A stretch of DNA of 64,000 bases from CAVVAE01 sp963746185. Lineage in GTDB: Bacteria > Actinomycetota > Actinomycetes > Propionibacteriales > Nocardioidaceae. The notes below the pieces were generated by a model. The model did no database searches. It saw nothing but the letters and a program-made list of their open reading frames with translations, and had not been told where the DNA came from. The stretch covers positions 1,178,001 through 1,242,000 of the forward strand of contig CAVVAE010000004.1 in the NCBI GenBank assembly GCA_963746185.1, in the 5' to 3' direction. Positions 1 through 8,313 of this stretch are shown piece by piece. A program made the position numbers and the translations under genes. Each line of letters begins with the position of its first letter. Within the stretch, counting starts at the first letter, position 1.

Positions 1-151
1 GTCGTCAGCCCTGTGCGTCACTTGACGCGGTCCCAGCGCCGTACGTCGATGACCTGCACTACGCCTGCCGACGTACGCCGTCATGGGTCGACAACGGGGT
101 CGCGGACTGGCAACCTCGCGGGAGGGTTGGTCGCAGCCGAGGAGGGTGGGC
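1..151. other. Left-edge sequence without a supportable gene
   Basis: I see no recognisable protein in any frame here. The only clear signal is the purine-rich stretch ending near 150, which is a good ribosome binding site for the ATG at 152. The rest is probably intergenic or the tail of a gene outside the window. Confidence 0.4.
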
Positions 152-1520
152 ATGGACGATCGAGCGGGAGCGCTCGCGATGGCGCACGACATGGCGACGG
201 CGTTCCTCGGTGGCCTGCCGGATCAGACCGGTCTGGCCGCGAGCCACATACGACGAGATGGTCGAAGCGTTCGGCGGCGATCTGCCTGCCGTCGGCACTG
301 ACCCTGCCGAGGTGGTCGCGGACCTCTCTGTTCGAGCCGACCCCGGCATCAGCGGCATCCCCGGCGGCCGCTTTTACGGATTCGTCATCGGCGGTAGCTT
401 GCCCGCTGCGCTTGCTGCTGACTGGATGACGGCTGCCTGGGACCAAAACGCCGGCCTTGCCACGCTCTCACCGGCAGCCGCAGCAGCCGAGACCGTCGCG
501 GGCGAGTGGCTGGTCGACCTGCTTGGGCTCCCCGCTGGGAGTGCGGTCGGCTTCGTGACCGGCGCGACGATGTCGAACTTCAGCTGCCTCGCGGTGGCCC
601 GACGCGAGGTGTTGGGCAAGGCCGGCTGGGACCTTGACGAGCAAGGCCTGCTCGGCGCTCCGATGACGCGGATCATGCTCGGCGAGCATCGGCACAACAC
701 GGTCGACCGTGCCACCAGGTTCCTGGGGTTTGGACGAGACCAGCTGATCGTCGTACCGGCCGATGACCAAGGGCGGATGCGCCCGGACGAGTTTGCGCGT
801 GCGTTGGACGAGGCGGGAGACGGTCCGCTGATCGTGTGCCTGCAAGCCGGCGAGGTGCACACGGGCGCGTTCGATCCGTTCGAGGAACTGATCGAGCTGG
901 CGCACGGGCGTGACGCCTGGGTGCACGTCGACGGAGCGTTTGGCCTGTGGGCCGCGGCGACTGACACGATGCGCCACCTCACGGCGGGTGTGCAGGAGGC
1001 CGACTCGTGGACCACCGACGCACACAAGACGCTGAACGTGCCGTACGACTCCGGGATCGCCATCGTTCGCGATGCCGAGGCGATGCGGGCGGTGTTCACC
1101 TCGCACGCGGACTACCTGATCGAGGCCGCCAGCGATCCTTCGGAGCGAACGCCCGAGCTCTCGCGGCGCGCTCGCGGCTTCGCCGTGTGGGCGGCGCTGA
1201 AGAGCCTCGGCCGGGAGGGGGTCGATGCGCTGGTGACTCGACTGTGCGACAACGCTTCACGCATGGCGGCCGGGCTCACCGCCATCCCGGGCGTCGAGAT
1301 CGCGAACGACGTGGTCTTCACCCAGGTGATGGCCACCTTCGGATCCGACGACGAGACGCGTGCGCTGGGACAGCGGTTGCTGGCGGACGGAACGGCTGTG
1401 CTCACGCCGGGTGAGTGGAACGGCCGGGTGGTACAGCGCTGCTCGATGTCGAACTGGTCGACGTCGTTCGACGATGTCGACACCACTCTGGCCGCAATCC
1501 GTCGGTTGCTCGCCGAATAG
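152..1520 (+). pseudogene. PLP-dependent group II decarboxylase/aminotransferase-fold enzyme, interrupted by one +1 frameshift
   Basis: The protein resembles the pyridoxal-dependent decarboxylase family (PF00282: aromatic amino acid, glutamate and diaminobutyrate decarboxylases). Seen: the motif DAHKTLN, whose Lys (codon 1026-1028, about residue 292) would bind PLP; VHVDGAFG upstream, supplying the PLP-nitrogen Asp; and a GATMSN phosphate-binding segment. The true start is probably ATG 152, with a strong GGAGG-type site at 139-147. That frame runs MDDRAGALAMAHDM to GLPDQ and then loses homology, while the family sequence resumes one frame over as RPVWPRATYDEM. Deleting one A near 225 joins them into 455 codons, a normal family length. 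Without the repair the intact part starts at GTG 210. The substrate cannot be told. The frame break may be a sequencing indel or real inactivation. Confidence 0.8.
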
Positions 1521-1532
1521 CGTCGAGATCGG

Positions 1533-2270
1533 CTAAGACTCCGCCTGGATCAAGGCGATCCGGTTCAGCAGGTCTTCCAGGGACTCCTCGAACTCCGCCG
1601 CCGAGTGGTCCTCTGACAGCGACCCACCGAGGCGTTGGACCGTGGGGTAAGGCGCGAGGTTCTTCTGGAGGTCTTCTCCGTCGTCAAGCACGTCGAGCGG
1701 CCCGAGGTCCGCCCCGTGCACCGCGACCTCCAAGAGCAGGTGTCCGAGCAGGAAACTCGTGAAGGCTCGATACGCGCCAACTGCAGCCTCGTCGCTGAAC
1801 CCCTCACTAGTGAGTCCGTCGAGAAACAGCTCCACCCAGGTGAGGCTGCGCAGCGGTGGCCGCAGCCATGGTGCCTCGACGGGACGAGAGGCGACGAGTG
1901 GAAAGACCTTCGGGTGGGACAAAGCGACGCGTCGAACCCCATGAGCCAGTCGTTGAAGGAAGTCTTGCCAGCCGTCCCGGGGTGACTCGAGGAAGTCGGC
2001 GTCCATGCGGATCTCATCGACGATGCGCTCGACGACCGCGTCGAGGAGAGCCTCTCTCCCGGCCACGTAGCGGTACAGCGACATGGCTTCCACGTCGAGG
2101 ATCCCGCCTAGCCGACGCATGGACAGCCCGGGTAGCCCGGACTCGTCGATGAACGCAATGGCAGCCTCGACGATCCGGTCCCGATCGAGTGGCACCCGCG
2201 ATGAAGGCGGTGGTTCGCCGGCGACAGCCGCGGCATCGGCGTCGACGGTCTTGTCCTGACCGTTCGGCAT
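1533..2270 (-). CDS. TetR/AcrR family transcriptional regulator
   Basis: 245 aa one-component repressor. The N-terminal TetR helix-turn-helix spans about residues 30-75 (RDRIVEAAIAFIDESG, then LSMRRLGGILDVEAMSLYRYV), followed by an all-alpha ligand and dimerisation domain resembling TetR_C. The ligand cannot be predicted. An ATG at 2270 was preferred over GTG 2273 because GGAGG lies just upstream. The gene is divergent from the envelope operon that starts at 2428, and two related palindromes lie between them (2345-2355 and 2379-2389), so it probably represses itself and that operon. Its 3' end converges on the decarboxylase with a 12 bp gap. Confidence 0.9.
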   Translation of the reverse strand: MPNGQDKTVDADAAAVAGEPPPSSRVPLDRDRIVEAAIAFIDESGLPGLSMRRLGGILDVEAMSLYRYVAGREALLDAVVERIVDEIRMDADFLESPRDGWQDFLQRLAHGVRRVALSHPKVFPLVASRPVEAPWLRPPLRSLTWVELFLDGLTSEGFSDEAAVGAYRAFTSFLLGHLLLEVAVHGADLGPLDVLDDGEDLQKNLAPYPTVQRLGGSLSEDHSAAEFEESLEDLLNRIALIQAES

Positions 2271-2344
2271 CACACCTCCTCATGTGCTAGCCCATGGTAA
2301 AGGCCCAGCGCCGGCGGGTTTCACTGGGATTTGACGCCGCAGAC

Positions 2345-2389
2345 TTACGTTGTAAACTCGCCCTTCCACCGCGTGGGTTTACATTGTAA
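2345..2389. promoter_or_regulatory. Twin palindromic operator candidates for the divergent TetR regulator
   Basis: Two near-identical 11-mers, TTACGTTGTAA (2345-2355) and TTACATTGTAA (2379-2389), lie 34 bp apart in the gap between the TetR gene and the 2428 operon. The second is a perfect palindrome around its central T and the first has one mismatch. The AT-rich repeats stand out in GC-rich sequence. Binding by the adjacent TetR protein is inferred from position. Confidence 0.55.
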
Positions 2390-2427
2390 GCCTAGGCGCC
2401 CGGCAGGTGACAAACGGAGGGGTGACC

Positions 2428-2757
2428 ATGAAGGGCAAGGTAGCTCTGGTAACCGCAGCGGCGGCTGGCTATGTCTTAGGGACTCGGGCTGGCCGGCAGC
2501 GGTATGAGCAGATGAAGGCCAAGGCAGAAGGCCTCTGGCAGGACCCGAAGGTCCAGGAGAAGGCAGCGCAAGCGCAGGGACTGGTGCGCGAGAATGCGCC
2601 CAAGCTGCAAGAGAAAGCCGTCCAGGCCACGCAAAAGGCCACCGCGGCGGCAAAGAAGGCCGTCTCAGACGGCGGCTCGCCATCCACCACCACGACCTCG
2701 ACGACGGCTGCTACCCCTTCAGGACGGTCGTCGACAACAGGGGGCGCGGATGGCTGA
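2428..2757 (+). CDS. YtxH-like small membrane-anchored protein
   Basis: 109 aa. It has one N-terminal hydrophobic segment (about residues 4-18) followed by GYVLGTRAGRQRYEQ, a motif common in actinobacterial YtxH-type proteins. Then comes an Ala/Lys/Gln-rich amphipathic helix (about 25-80) and a Ser/Thr/Gly-rich tail. The function is unknown; relatives are usually assigned to envelope or general stress. The ATG at 2428 has CGGAGGGG upstream and was chosen over an earlier in-frame start at 2407. It is the first gene of a five-gene operon and its stop overlaps the next start by 8 bp, implying translational coupling. Confidence 0.8.
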   Translation: MKGKVALVTAAAAGYVLGTRAGRQRYEQMKAKAEGLWQDPKVQEKAAQAQGLVRENAPKLQEKAVQATQKATAAAKKAVSDGGSPSTTTTSTTAATPSGRSSTTGGADG

Positions 2758-3199
2758 GCAGGCTGCCTTACCAAGGCCGGATGTCGACTCATCGGACGCG
2801 AAACGGACCGAACCGTCGACCTCTGAGCTGATCTCGCGGCTCTCTGAAGAGTCCTCGCTGCTGATCCGCAAGGAATTGCAGCTCGCTTCGGCGGAGATGC
2901 AGCACAAGGTCAAGCATGTCGGTGTCGGAGCCGGCCTGTTCGGTACGGCGGGGATCGTGGTGCTCTTCGGTGTTGGCACGCTGATCGCCACTGCGATCCT
3001 GGCCCTGGCGCTGGTCGTGTCAGGGTGGCTGGCCGCCTTGATCGTCACCGTCCTCCTGTTCACGATCGCCGGGGTCACCGCCCAGGTCGGCAAGAAGCAG
3101 GTCACGCAAGCGACCCCGATCGCGCCGCAACAAACCGTCGCGAGCGTGCAGCGCGACGTCGACACAGTCAAGGGGAGCCGGCACCATGACGACGCGTAA
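2750..3199 (+). CDS. Holin-like DUF1469 (phage holin superfamily III) membrane protein
   Basis: 149 aa. Residues about 25-50 form a soluble helix with the motif ISRLSEESSLLIRKELQLA, typical of the actinobacterial putative Holin-X/DUF1469 family. Two adjacent membrane segments follow (about 62-88 and 92-115) and then a polar tail. Despite the family name there is no phage context. These proteins are chromosomal and sit with DUF3618 and YtxH-like genes in many Actinobacteria. The start at ATG 2750 overlaps the preceding gene, and the C-terminus overlaps the start of the DUF3618 gene at 3186. Confidence 0.85.
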   Translation: MAEQAALPRPDVDSSDAKRTEPSTSELISRLSEESSLLIRKELQLASAEMQHKVKHVGVGAGLFGTAGIVVLFGVGTLIATAILALALVVSGWLAALIVTVLLFTIAGVTAQVGKKQVTQATPIAPQQTVASVQRDVDTVKGSRHHDDA

Positions 3200-3563
3200 C
3201 GACGAAGCCTCTGTGTACGAGGCCGAGCATCTAGCAGACGACCAGCCCCAAGACATCCAACGCATTGAAGCCGACATCGAACAGACACGTCAGCACCTCG
3301 GCGACACCGTTGAGGCGTTAACAGCCAAGCTTGATCTCAAGGGCCGGGCGAAGCACCGTATCCGTGCCCTCAGGGGTGAAGCGGCGCTCCGGGTCGACGA
3401 GATGCGCACGAAGGCAGCAAGCCTGACCTCCCGAACCGCGGACGCTGCCACCGACGACCACGGCAAGGTCAAGCCGGGCGTCTCGACCGTTGCCGCACTG
3501 GTTGCGGTCGCGGCGGCCGCAGCGACGATGATCGTGCTGGCGCGGAGACGGTCACGTCGATGA
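3186..3563 (+). CDS. DUF3618 domain-containing membrane protein
   Basis: 125 aa. The DUF3618 signature is visible at about residues 25-60 (DIQRIEADIEQTRQHLGDTV, then EALTAKLDLKGRAK), a charged helical region. A single C-terminal transmembrane segment (about 98-117) ends in an Arg-rich cytoplasmic tail. The role is unknown. Members co-occur with the holin-like and YtxH-like neighbours, suggesting one envelope-associated complex (inference). The gene overlaps its neighbours at both ends (14 bp upstream; a 4 bp ATGA-type overlap with YihY downstream). Confidence 0.85.
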   Translation: MTTRNDEASVYEAEHLADDQPQDIQRIEADIEQTRQHLGDTVEALTAKLDLKGRAKHRIRALRGEAALRVDEMRTKAASLTSRTADAATDDHGKVKPGVSTVAALVAVAAAAATMIVLARRRSRR

Positions 3564-4639
3564 ACCATTCCGCGTCGGGACGCGTCATGGCCCTCGATCC
3601 CAACGATCCCGCCAAACCGGAGTCACCCCCTGACATCAAGAAGCCGTCGTGGAGGTACGTCGGTCGGCGGACGTTGCGGGAGTTCTCGCAAGACCAGTGC
3701 ACCGACCTGGCCGCGGCGTTGACGTACTACTCGGTTCTGGCCATGTTCCCGGCGATGATCGCGCTGCTGTCACTCGTCAGCCTCGTGGATCAGGGTCCAA
3801 AAACCGTCGACACCCTGCTGGAAATCCTCACCGACGTAGGCGCTCAATCAGCGGCCGATACCCTTGAGCCGACGTTGATGTCGTTGAGCCGCACACCAGG
3901 GGCCGGGCTGGCTCTCGTTGTCGGCTTGGCCATCGCCCTCTGGTCGGCCTCCGGCTATGTCGGAGCCTTCGGCAGAGCGATGAATCGCATCTACGAGATC
4001 GGGGAAGGGCGACCCGTTTGGAAGCTACGGCCGTTGATGTTGGTCGTCACGTTGGTCACCGTCGTACTGTGCGCGATCGTGGCGCTGGGACTCATCGTGA
4101 GCGGCCCGGCGGCTGAGTCTGTCGGCGATGCCATCGGCCTCGGCTCAACAGCTGTGACCGTCTGGAACATCGCGAAGTGGCCGGTGCTGTTGGCGGTCGT
4201 TGTCCTGATCGTGGCGCTGCTGTACTACGCCACCCCGAACGTGCAACAGCCGAAGTTCAAGTGGATCAGCGTGGGAGCGTTTGTCGCCATCCTGGTCTGG
4301 GTTCTCGCCTCTGCCGCTTTCGGGTTGTACGTCGCGAACTTCTCCAGCTACAACAAGACTTACGGTTCGTTGGCGGGAGTGGTGGTCTTCTTGTTGTGGC
4401 TCTGGATCACCAACCTGGCCCTGCTGTTCGGTGCAGAGCTGGATGCGGAGCTTGAACGTGGTCGGCAGTTGCAGGCAGGCCTTCCGGCCGAGAAGACCCT
4501 CCAACTGCCACCGCGCGACACCCGCAAGATCGACAAGGCGGCAGCCAAGGATGATGTGGACCTCGAGCGAGCCAGGCGCCTACGCATGACCCACGGTGAG
4601 AGCGACAAACCCGAGAAAGGACGTTCCGATGCCCACTGA
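3560..4639 (+). CDS. YihY/BrkB family inner-membrane protein
   Basis: 359 aa, normal for the YihY/virulence factor BrkB family (PF03631), once misnamed RNase BN. A short polar N-terminus leads into TLREFSQDQCTDLAAALTYYSVLAMFPA, then about six membrane segments (roughly residues 50-75, 110-135, 155-180, 205-230, 240-265 and 275-300) with the family motif SYNKTYGSLAGVV near the end. The charged cytoplasmic tail is Lys/Asp-rich. The substrate is unknown. The start at 3560 overlaps the DUF3618 stop; ATG 3587 is an alternative. Confidence 0.9.
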   Translation: MNHSASGRVMALDPNDPAKPESPPDIKKPSWRYVGRRTLREFSQDQCTDLAAALTYYSVLAMFPAMIALLSLVSLVDQGPKTVDTLLEILTDVGAQSAADTLEPTLMSLSRTPGAGLALVVGLAIALWSASGYVGAFGRAMNRIYEIGEGRPVWKLRPLMLVVTLVTVVLCAIVALGLIVSGPAAESVGDAIGLGSTAVTVWNIAKWPVLLAVVVLIVALLYYATPNVQQPKFKWISVGAFVAILVWVLASAAFGLYVANFSSYNKTYGSLAGVVVFLLWLWITNLALLFGAELDAELERGRQLQAGLPAEKTLQLPPRDTRKIDKAAAKDDVDLERARRLRMTHGESDKPEKGRSDAH

Positions 4640-4925
4640 AGCGACCGGCAGCAAGTCGGCGAAGATCTTGTACCGCCCCATCGGCCTCGTCAGCAGCATC
4701 GTCGCCGGCATCCTCGCGGGACAAGTGTTCAAGCAGGTCTGGAAGCGAGCCACTCCCGGAGACAAGCCCGACGCGCCCAAGGCACTGGAGTCGGAGTACC
4801 GGTTGCGCGAGATCCTCGTTGCCGCCGCAGTGCAAGGTGCGATCTTCGCCTTCGTGAAGGCACTCGTGGACCGCGGCGGAGCCAAGGCCTTCGAGCGCTG
4901 GACAGGCGAGTGGCCCGGCGACTGA
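4629..4925 (+). CDS. DUF4235 domain-containing protein
   Basis: 98 aa. It matches the DUF4235 pattern: KILYRPIGLVSSIVAGILAG at the start with one membrane helix (about 17-35), a short charged loop, then LREILVAAAVQGAIFAFVKALVDRGGA with a second amphipathic or membrane helix and the closing motif FERWTGEWPG. ATG 4629 overlaps the YihY stop by 11 bp, making it the last cistron of the 2428-4925 operon. Function unknown. Confidence 0.85.
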   Translation: MPTEATGSKSAKILYRPIGLVSSIVAGILAGQVFKQVWKRATPGDKPDAPKALESEYRLREILVAAAVQGAIFAFVKALVDRGGAKAFERWTGEWPGD

Positions 4926-4943
4926 CCGGCTGGTCCCCCTGGT

Positions 4944-6887
4944 TCAGGTGAGGTACGGCGTCGGCTTGCCCGCGCCGGGCAGCGTCCGGACCGGCGGCGG
5001 ACCCTGGATGGGCTCGTAACCCGCCGGCCTCGAGAAGAAGAGGCCCTCGCCTTGGGTGAGACCGGGCAGACGCTGCTCGAAGGCATCCACCTGCGCAGTG
5101 GGTATGACGCCAGCGATGCGGCACCGGGTGGTGCTCATCTCAGGCGGTTCGGGGGTGGCGCCGGCGGCGTGCAGCTTTTGCAGCACCCGGTTGATCGACC
5201 CTGCCGGGAGCTCGACCTCGAACTCGCTGACGGGCGCGCATACCGTCGTACCTGCCTCGGCGAGAGCCTCGCGCAGCACAATCGCGGTCAACCGGCGGAA
5301 GTGACCGGCCGCGGAGGTCGGGGCCCAGTAGCCCGAGTGCGTCAGCGTGACGATGCAATCGGTGACCCGCCACCCGTAAACGCCGTGCTCGAGTGCGGCT
5401 GGCAGCGTCTCCTCGATCGCCGTGTGGAACGACAGGAGCAGCCCACCGAACTCGGCCTCGCGCTGGTAGGTGAGCCCCGAGTCGATCGCTCCCGGCTCGA
5501 CTCGGAGGCCGATGGTCGCCAGCTCTGGGTTGCCGGGAGTGCCGATGATCTTGAGGGCGTGACCAACCCCAGCGACCCGCTCGAGATGGACCGTCTGAGT
5601 GGGCAGGAATTCTGCCTCGATGCCGAACTCGCTAGCCAGTCGTGACGCCAGCACCTCCTTTTGGACCTCCCCGTAAAGACTGACCGTCAGCTCGTCGTCG
5701 ATCCCGTCGAGGCGGGCGTCGATGAGCGGGTCCTGTTCGGAGAGCTGCTTGAGCGCGTCGAACAGTGCTGGACGGTCTGCGGGGTTGTGAGCGAGGACGA
5801 CCGCCTCCAGGCCAGGCGGCGGGAAATGCCGGCCGCCCTTGTCGGGGTTCCACTCTCCGAGCTGATCACCGATCTCGATGTCGGACAGGCCGACGATCTT
5901 GGCGATCTCGCCGGCGCGGGCAGGTTCGCCGGCTGTGTCGGTGCCGTTGGTGAACGTGCTCACGTTGGTGGCCCGTCCTTCGTACGCGACGACGGTGCCG
6001 GCGGCGGACCGGTGGTGGAAGACGACGTGGTCGCGTGCGGTCAGGGTGCCCGCGTGGAGTCGTGCGAATGCCACCTTGTGACCTGCCGGACCACGCTCGA
6101 TCTTGAAAACGCTTGCGTGCAAGGGCTTTTCGGTCGGCTCGGTCGTGGCGGGCAAGTAGCGGATGAGGCCGTCGATGACATCGCCGACGCCGATCCCAGT
6201 CAGAGCAGAGCCGAAGTAGACCGGATGCAAGTCGCCGGTTGCGGTGAGCCGCGAGAGGGTGGCCAGGGTCTCGGATTCGGTGAGCGGCTGCCCTCCGTGA
6301 ACGTACCGGTGCAACAGCTGGTCGTCGTACTCGGCCAGTCGCTCGATGAGATCGTCGACGAAGCCCGCGCCGTTGTTCGGAGTGACGGTGGACGTCCGGC
6401 TGCCAGGATCGGTGGGTCGGGTGAGTGCGACCGCATCACCGGTGAGCGCCTCGCGGATGACGGCCATCGTCTCGTCGTACGTCGCGCCGACCCGGTCGAT
6501 CTTGTTGGCGAAGATGAGGAACGGGATGTTGAGCCGTTCGAGGATGCGGATGAGCACGCGCGTCTGGGCTTGGACGCCTTCGACGGCGGAGACCACGAGC
6601 ACGGCTCCGTCGAGCACAGCGAGGGCGCGTTCGACTTCCGCGACGAAGTCCGAGTGACCAGGAGTGTCGATCAGGTTGACCTTGACGTCATTGATCGTGA
6701 ACGTGACGACGGCCGAGCGGATAGTGATGCCACGTTGGCGTTCGAGCGCGTCGGCGTCAGTGGTGGTGTCGCCGTGGTCGACACGGCCGATCTCTGTGAT
6801 GACGCCCGTCTCGAAGAGGAGACGTTCGGTCAGAGTGGTCTTACCGGCGTCGACGTGGGCGACGATCCCGAGGTTGAGAGTGGGCAT
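4944..6887 (-). CDS. Tetracycline-resistance-type ribosomal protection GTPase (Otr(A)/Tet(M)-like EF-G paralog)
   Basis: 647 aa, the usual size of TetM/TetO/OtrA ribosomal protection proteins and shorter than EF-G. GTPase motifs are intact: G1 AHVDAGKTT (about residues 10-18), switch I with RGITIRS, G3 DTPGHSDF, and G4 NKID. Domain II follows (about 245-345), then the EF-G III-V-like domains. Known members bind the ribosome and use GTP to eject tetracycline. Chromosomal Otr(A)-like homologs are widespread in Actinobacteria and not all confer resistance, so the phenotype is inferred. The gene is alone, with a leader ORF (6841-6951) overlapping its start, and its own Shine-Dalgarno is weak (AAAGG about 12 nt upstream). 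Confidence 0.85.
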   Translation of the reverse strand: MPTLNLGIVAHVDAGKTTLTERLLFETGVITEIGRVDHGDTTTDADALERQRGITIRSAVVTFTINDVKVNLIDTPGHSDFVAEVERALAVLDGAVLVVSAVEGVQAQTRVLIRILERLNIPFLIFANKIDRVGATYDETMAVIREALTGDAVALTRPTDPGSRTSTVTPNNGAGFVDDLIERLAEYDDQLLHRYVHGGQPLTESETLATLSRLTATGDLHPVYFGSALTGIGVGDVIDGLIRYLPATTEPTEKPLHASVFKIERGPAGHKVAFARLHAGTLTARDHVVFHHRSAAGTVVAYEGRATNVSTFTNGTDTAGEPARAGEIAKIVGLSDIEIGDQLGEWNPDKGGRHFPPPGLEAVVLAHNPADRPALFDALKQLSEQDPLIDARLDGIDDELTVSLYGEVQKEVLASRLASEFGIEAEFLPTQTVHLERVAGVGHALKIIGTPGNPELATIGLRVEPGAIDSGLTYQREAEFGGLLLSFHTAIEETLPAALEHGVYGWRVTDCIVTLTHSGYWAPTSAAGHFRRLTAIVLREALAEAGTTVCAPVSEFEVELPAGSINRVLQKLHAAGATPEPPEMSTTRCRIAGVIPTAQVDAFEQRLPGLTQGEGLFFSRPAGYEPIQGPPPVRTLPGAGKPTPYLT

Positions 6888-6951
6888 GGCGAAGGGCTGC
6901 CTTTGGGTTGCTCGGATGGTTGACGGCGATCTGTCCGAGCAGTTGGCGCAT
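6841..6951 (-). CDS. Leader ORF overlapping the start of the ribosomal protection gene
   Basis: 36-codon ORF beginning MRQLLGQIAVNHPSNPK and ending in an Arg-rich run (RRPRRRR). Its ATG at 6951 has a near-ideal AAGGAG 8 nt upstream, much better than that of the downstream GTPase gene. It overlaps the first 47 nt of that gene in another frame. This suggests a translated leader that controls initiation of the main gene when ribosomes stall, as known for other ribosome-targeting antibiotic resistance genes. Whether it is translated is inference; no homolog is recognised. Confidence 0.4.
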   Translation of the reverse strand: MRQLLGQIAVNHPSNPKAALRHAHSQPRDRRPRRRR

Positions 6952-7132
6952 CTTCGTGCTCCTTCTTCGTCGTCGTGGCGTATCCGAGTCTTGTCGTGAG
7001 ATTAGCCGCGTACGACGGCTGGGGCGAGGGGTTTGCTGCCAGGCCCACGCCGAAGCGGCACGACGCTGAGGGAAGGGGGTTGCTGGGTCGACGACAAACC
7101 TCATCGTCTCCACCGGGAAGATACTGAGTGAG

Positions 7133-7216
7133 TGCGCGAGGGGGGAGTTGAACCCCCACGCCCTTTCGGGCACACGGACCTGAACCGTGCGCGTCTGCCT
7201 ATTCCGCCACCCGCGC
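7133..7216 (-). tRNA. tRNA-Leu (anticodon CAG)
   Basis: On the minus strand the sequence folds as a class II tRNA. The acceptor stem is GCGCGGG/CTCGCGC with discriminator A. The anticodon arm is CACGG-TTCAGGT-CCGTG, giving anticodon CAG. A long variable arm (GCCC GAAA GGGC) and a T arm with GTTCAACTC follow. CCA is not encoded. A tRNA-Leu beside fhaA is also found in mycobacteria. Confidence 0.95.
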
Positions 7217-7461
7217 GCAACGCCGCGACCTGACCTCCCACCCGCAAAAACGGGCGGGGATCGTGTCCACGGCGAAGGGAAAGACTAACACGCGGGCTCA
7301 CCGCCTCTCACCGTGCTCAGCAGCGCCGATCGTGGTCTCAGAGACCATTCCGGCTACGATCGACCGCGAAGATACTGCCGGTCTGCGAGTCAGCTCTGGC
7401 CGCGTCCTCCTTAGGCGTGTCCGAACGTGGGTCCAGAGTAGAAGGCGAGGTGAGGTTCAGA

Positions 7462-8310
7462 GTGGGTGCACTACACCGCTTCGAGCAGCGCCTCGAACAT
7501 ATGGTGACGGGTGCCTTCGCGCGTGCCTTCCGCAGCGCCGTCCAGCCGATGGAGATCGCGGCCGCGCTCCAGCGTGAAGTCGACAACTCGGCACAGATCC
7601 TGAGCCGCGACCGGCGCCTCGCGCCCAACAACTTCACGATCGACCTGTCACCGACCGACTTCGACCGGCTGTCGACGTACGGCGAGACGCTGTCCCGCGA
7701 GCTCGCCGCCATGCTGCACGAGCATGCCGAGGAACAGCACTACATGTTCACTGGGCCTATCTCGATGAACTTCACCCGCGCGGACGACCTCACTACGGGC
7801 CGGTTCCGCGTTCGGAGCGAGGCGAGCGCCCAGGTCACGCCCGCACCCGGCCAGAGCATGAGCGACACCGCCGTCCACCGGGCGCCCTTGTTCCTCGAGA
7901 TCAACGAGGTCCGGCACCCTCTCGATGCACCGGGTGTGGTGATCGGACGCGGCACCAATGCCGACCTCCGCATCGACGACCCTGGGGTATCGCGACGCCA
8001 CGTGGAGTTCCGGGTCCAGCCGGGCGCGGGTGCCAGTGCGCCCGCGGTCACCGTCATCGACCTCGGCTCCACGAACGGTACGACGGTCAACGGCCAGCGC
8101 GTGCAGAACGCCGCCCTCGGCGACGGCTCGGTGGTGCAGATCGGCAGCACCCGGATCGTCGTACGCATCGGAGGCAGCCAGCATCGGCCTAGTCCGGGGC
8201 CGGCTTCTCCGCCACGCGCGCAGCCGCCCGGACCCCCACCCGGACCCGCGCCAGGTTCACCTCCGAGTCAGCCGATGGGTGGCCCCCAACAGCGACCCTG
8301 GAACGGATGA
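7462..8310 (+). CDS. fhaA: FHA domain protein FhaA (DUF3662/FHA)
   Basis: 282 aa. The N-terminal DUF3662 (FhaA N) domain, about residues 1-120, has the family opening GALHRFEQRLEHMVTGAFARA and PMEIAAALQREVDN. The C-terminal FHA phosphothreonine-binding domain (about 155-240) shows GRGTNAD, SRRH and GSTNGT. In mycobacteria FhaA binds the phosphorylated pseudokinase domain linked to MurJ and restrains peptidoglycan synthesis; a separate pseudokinase gene lies at 52.5 kb here. Oddly, a Pro-rich tail of about 40 residues follows the FHA domain. GTG 7462 was chosen because it places the conserved N-terminus at residue 1; an upstream ATG at 7417 adds 15 non-conserved residues. First gene of the division operon. 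Confidence 0.93.
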   Translation: MGALHRFEQRLEHMVTGAFARAFRSAVQPMEIAAALQREVDNSAQILSRDRRLAPNNFTIDLSPTDFDRLSTYGETLSRELAAMLHEHAEEQHYMFTGPISMNFTRADDLTTGRFRVRSEASAQVTPAPGQSMSDTAVHRAPLFLEINEVRHPLDAPGVVIGRGTNADLRIDDPGVSRRHVEFRVQPGAGASAPAVTVIDLGSTNGTTVNGQRVQNAALGDGSVVQIGSTRIVVRIGGSQHRPSPGPASPPRAQPPGPPPGPAPGSPPSQPMGGPQQRPWNG

Positions 8311-8313
8311 CAC

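Noticed and set aside
2750..3199. Prophage remnant suggested by the holin-like gene
   Set aside because: No endolysin, integrase, portal or tail gene is nearby, and this DUF1469 form is a common chromosomal envelope protein.
5661..6923. 420-residue open frame opposite the ribosomal protection gene
   Set aside because: It is a high-GC antisense shadow: composition is dominated by Gly/Asp/Val/Arg with no family match, while the opposite strand has intact GTPase motifs.
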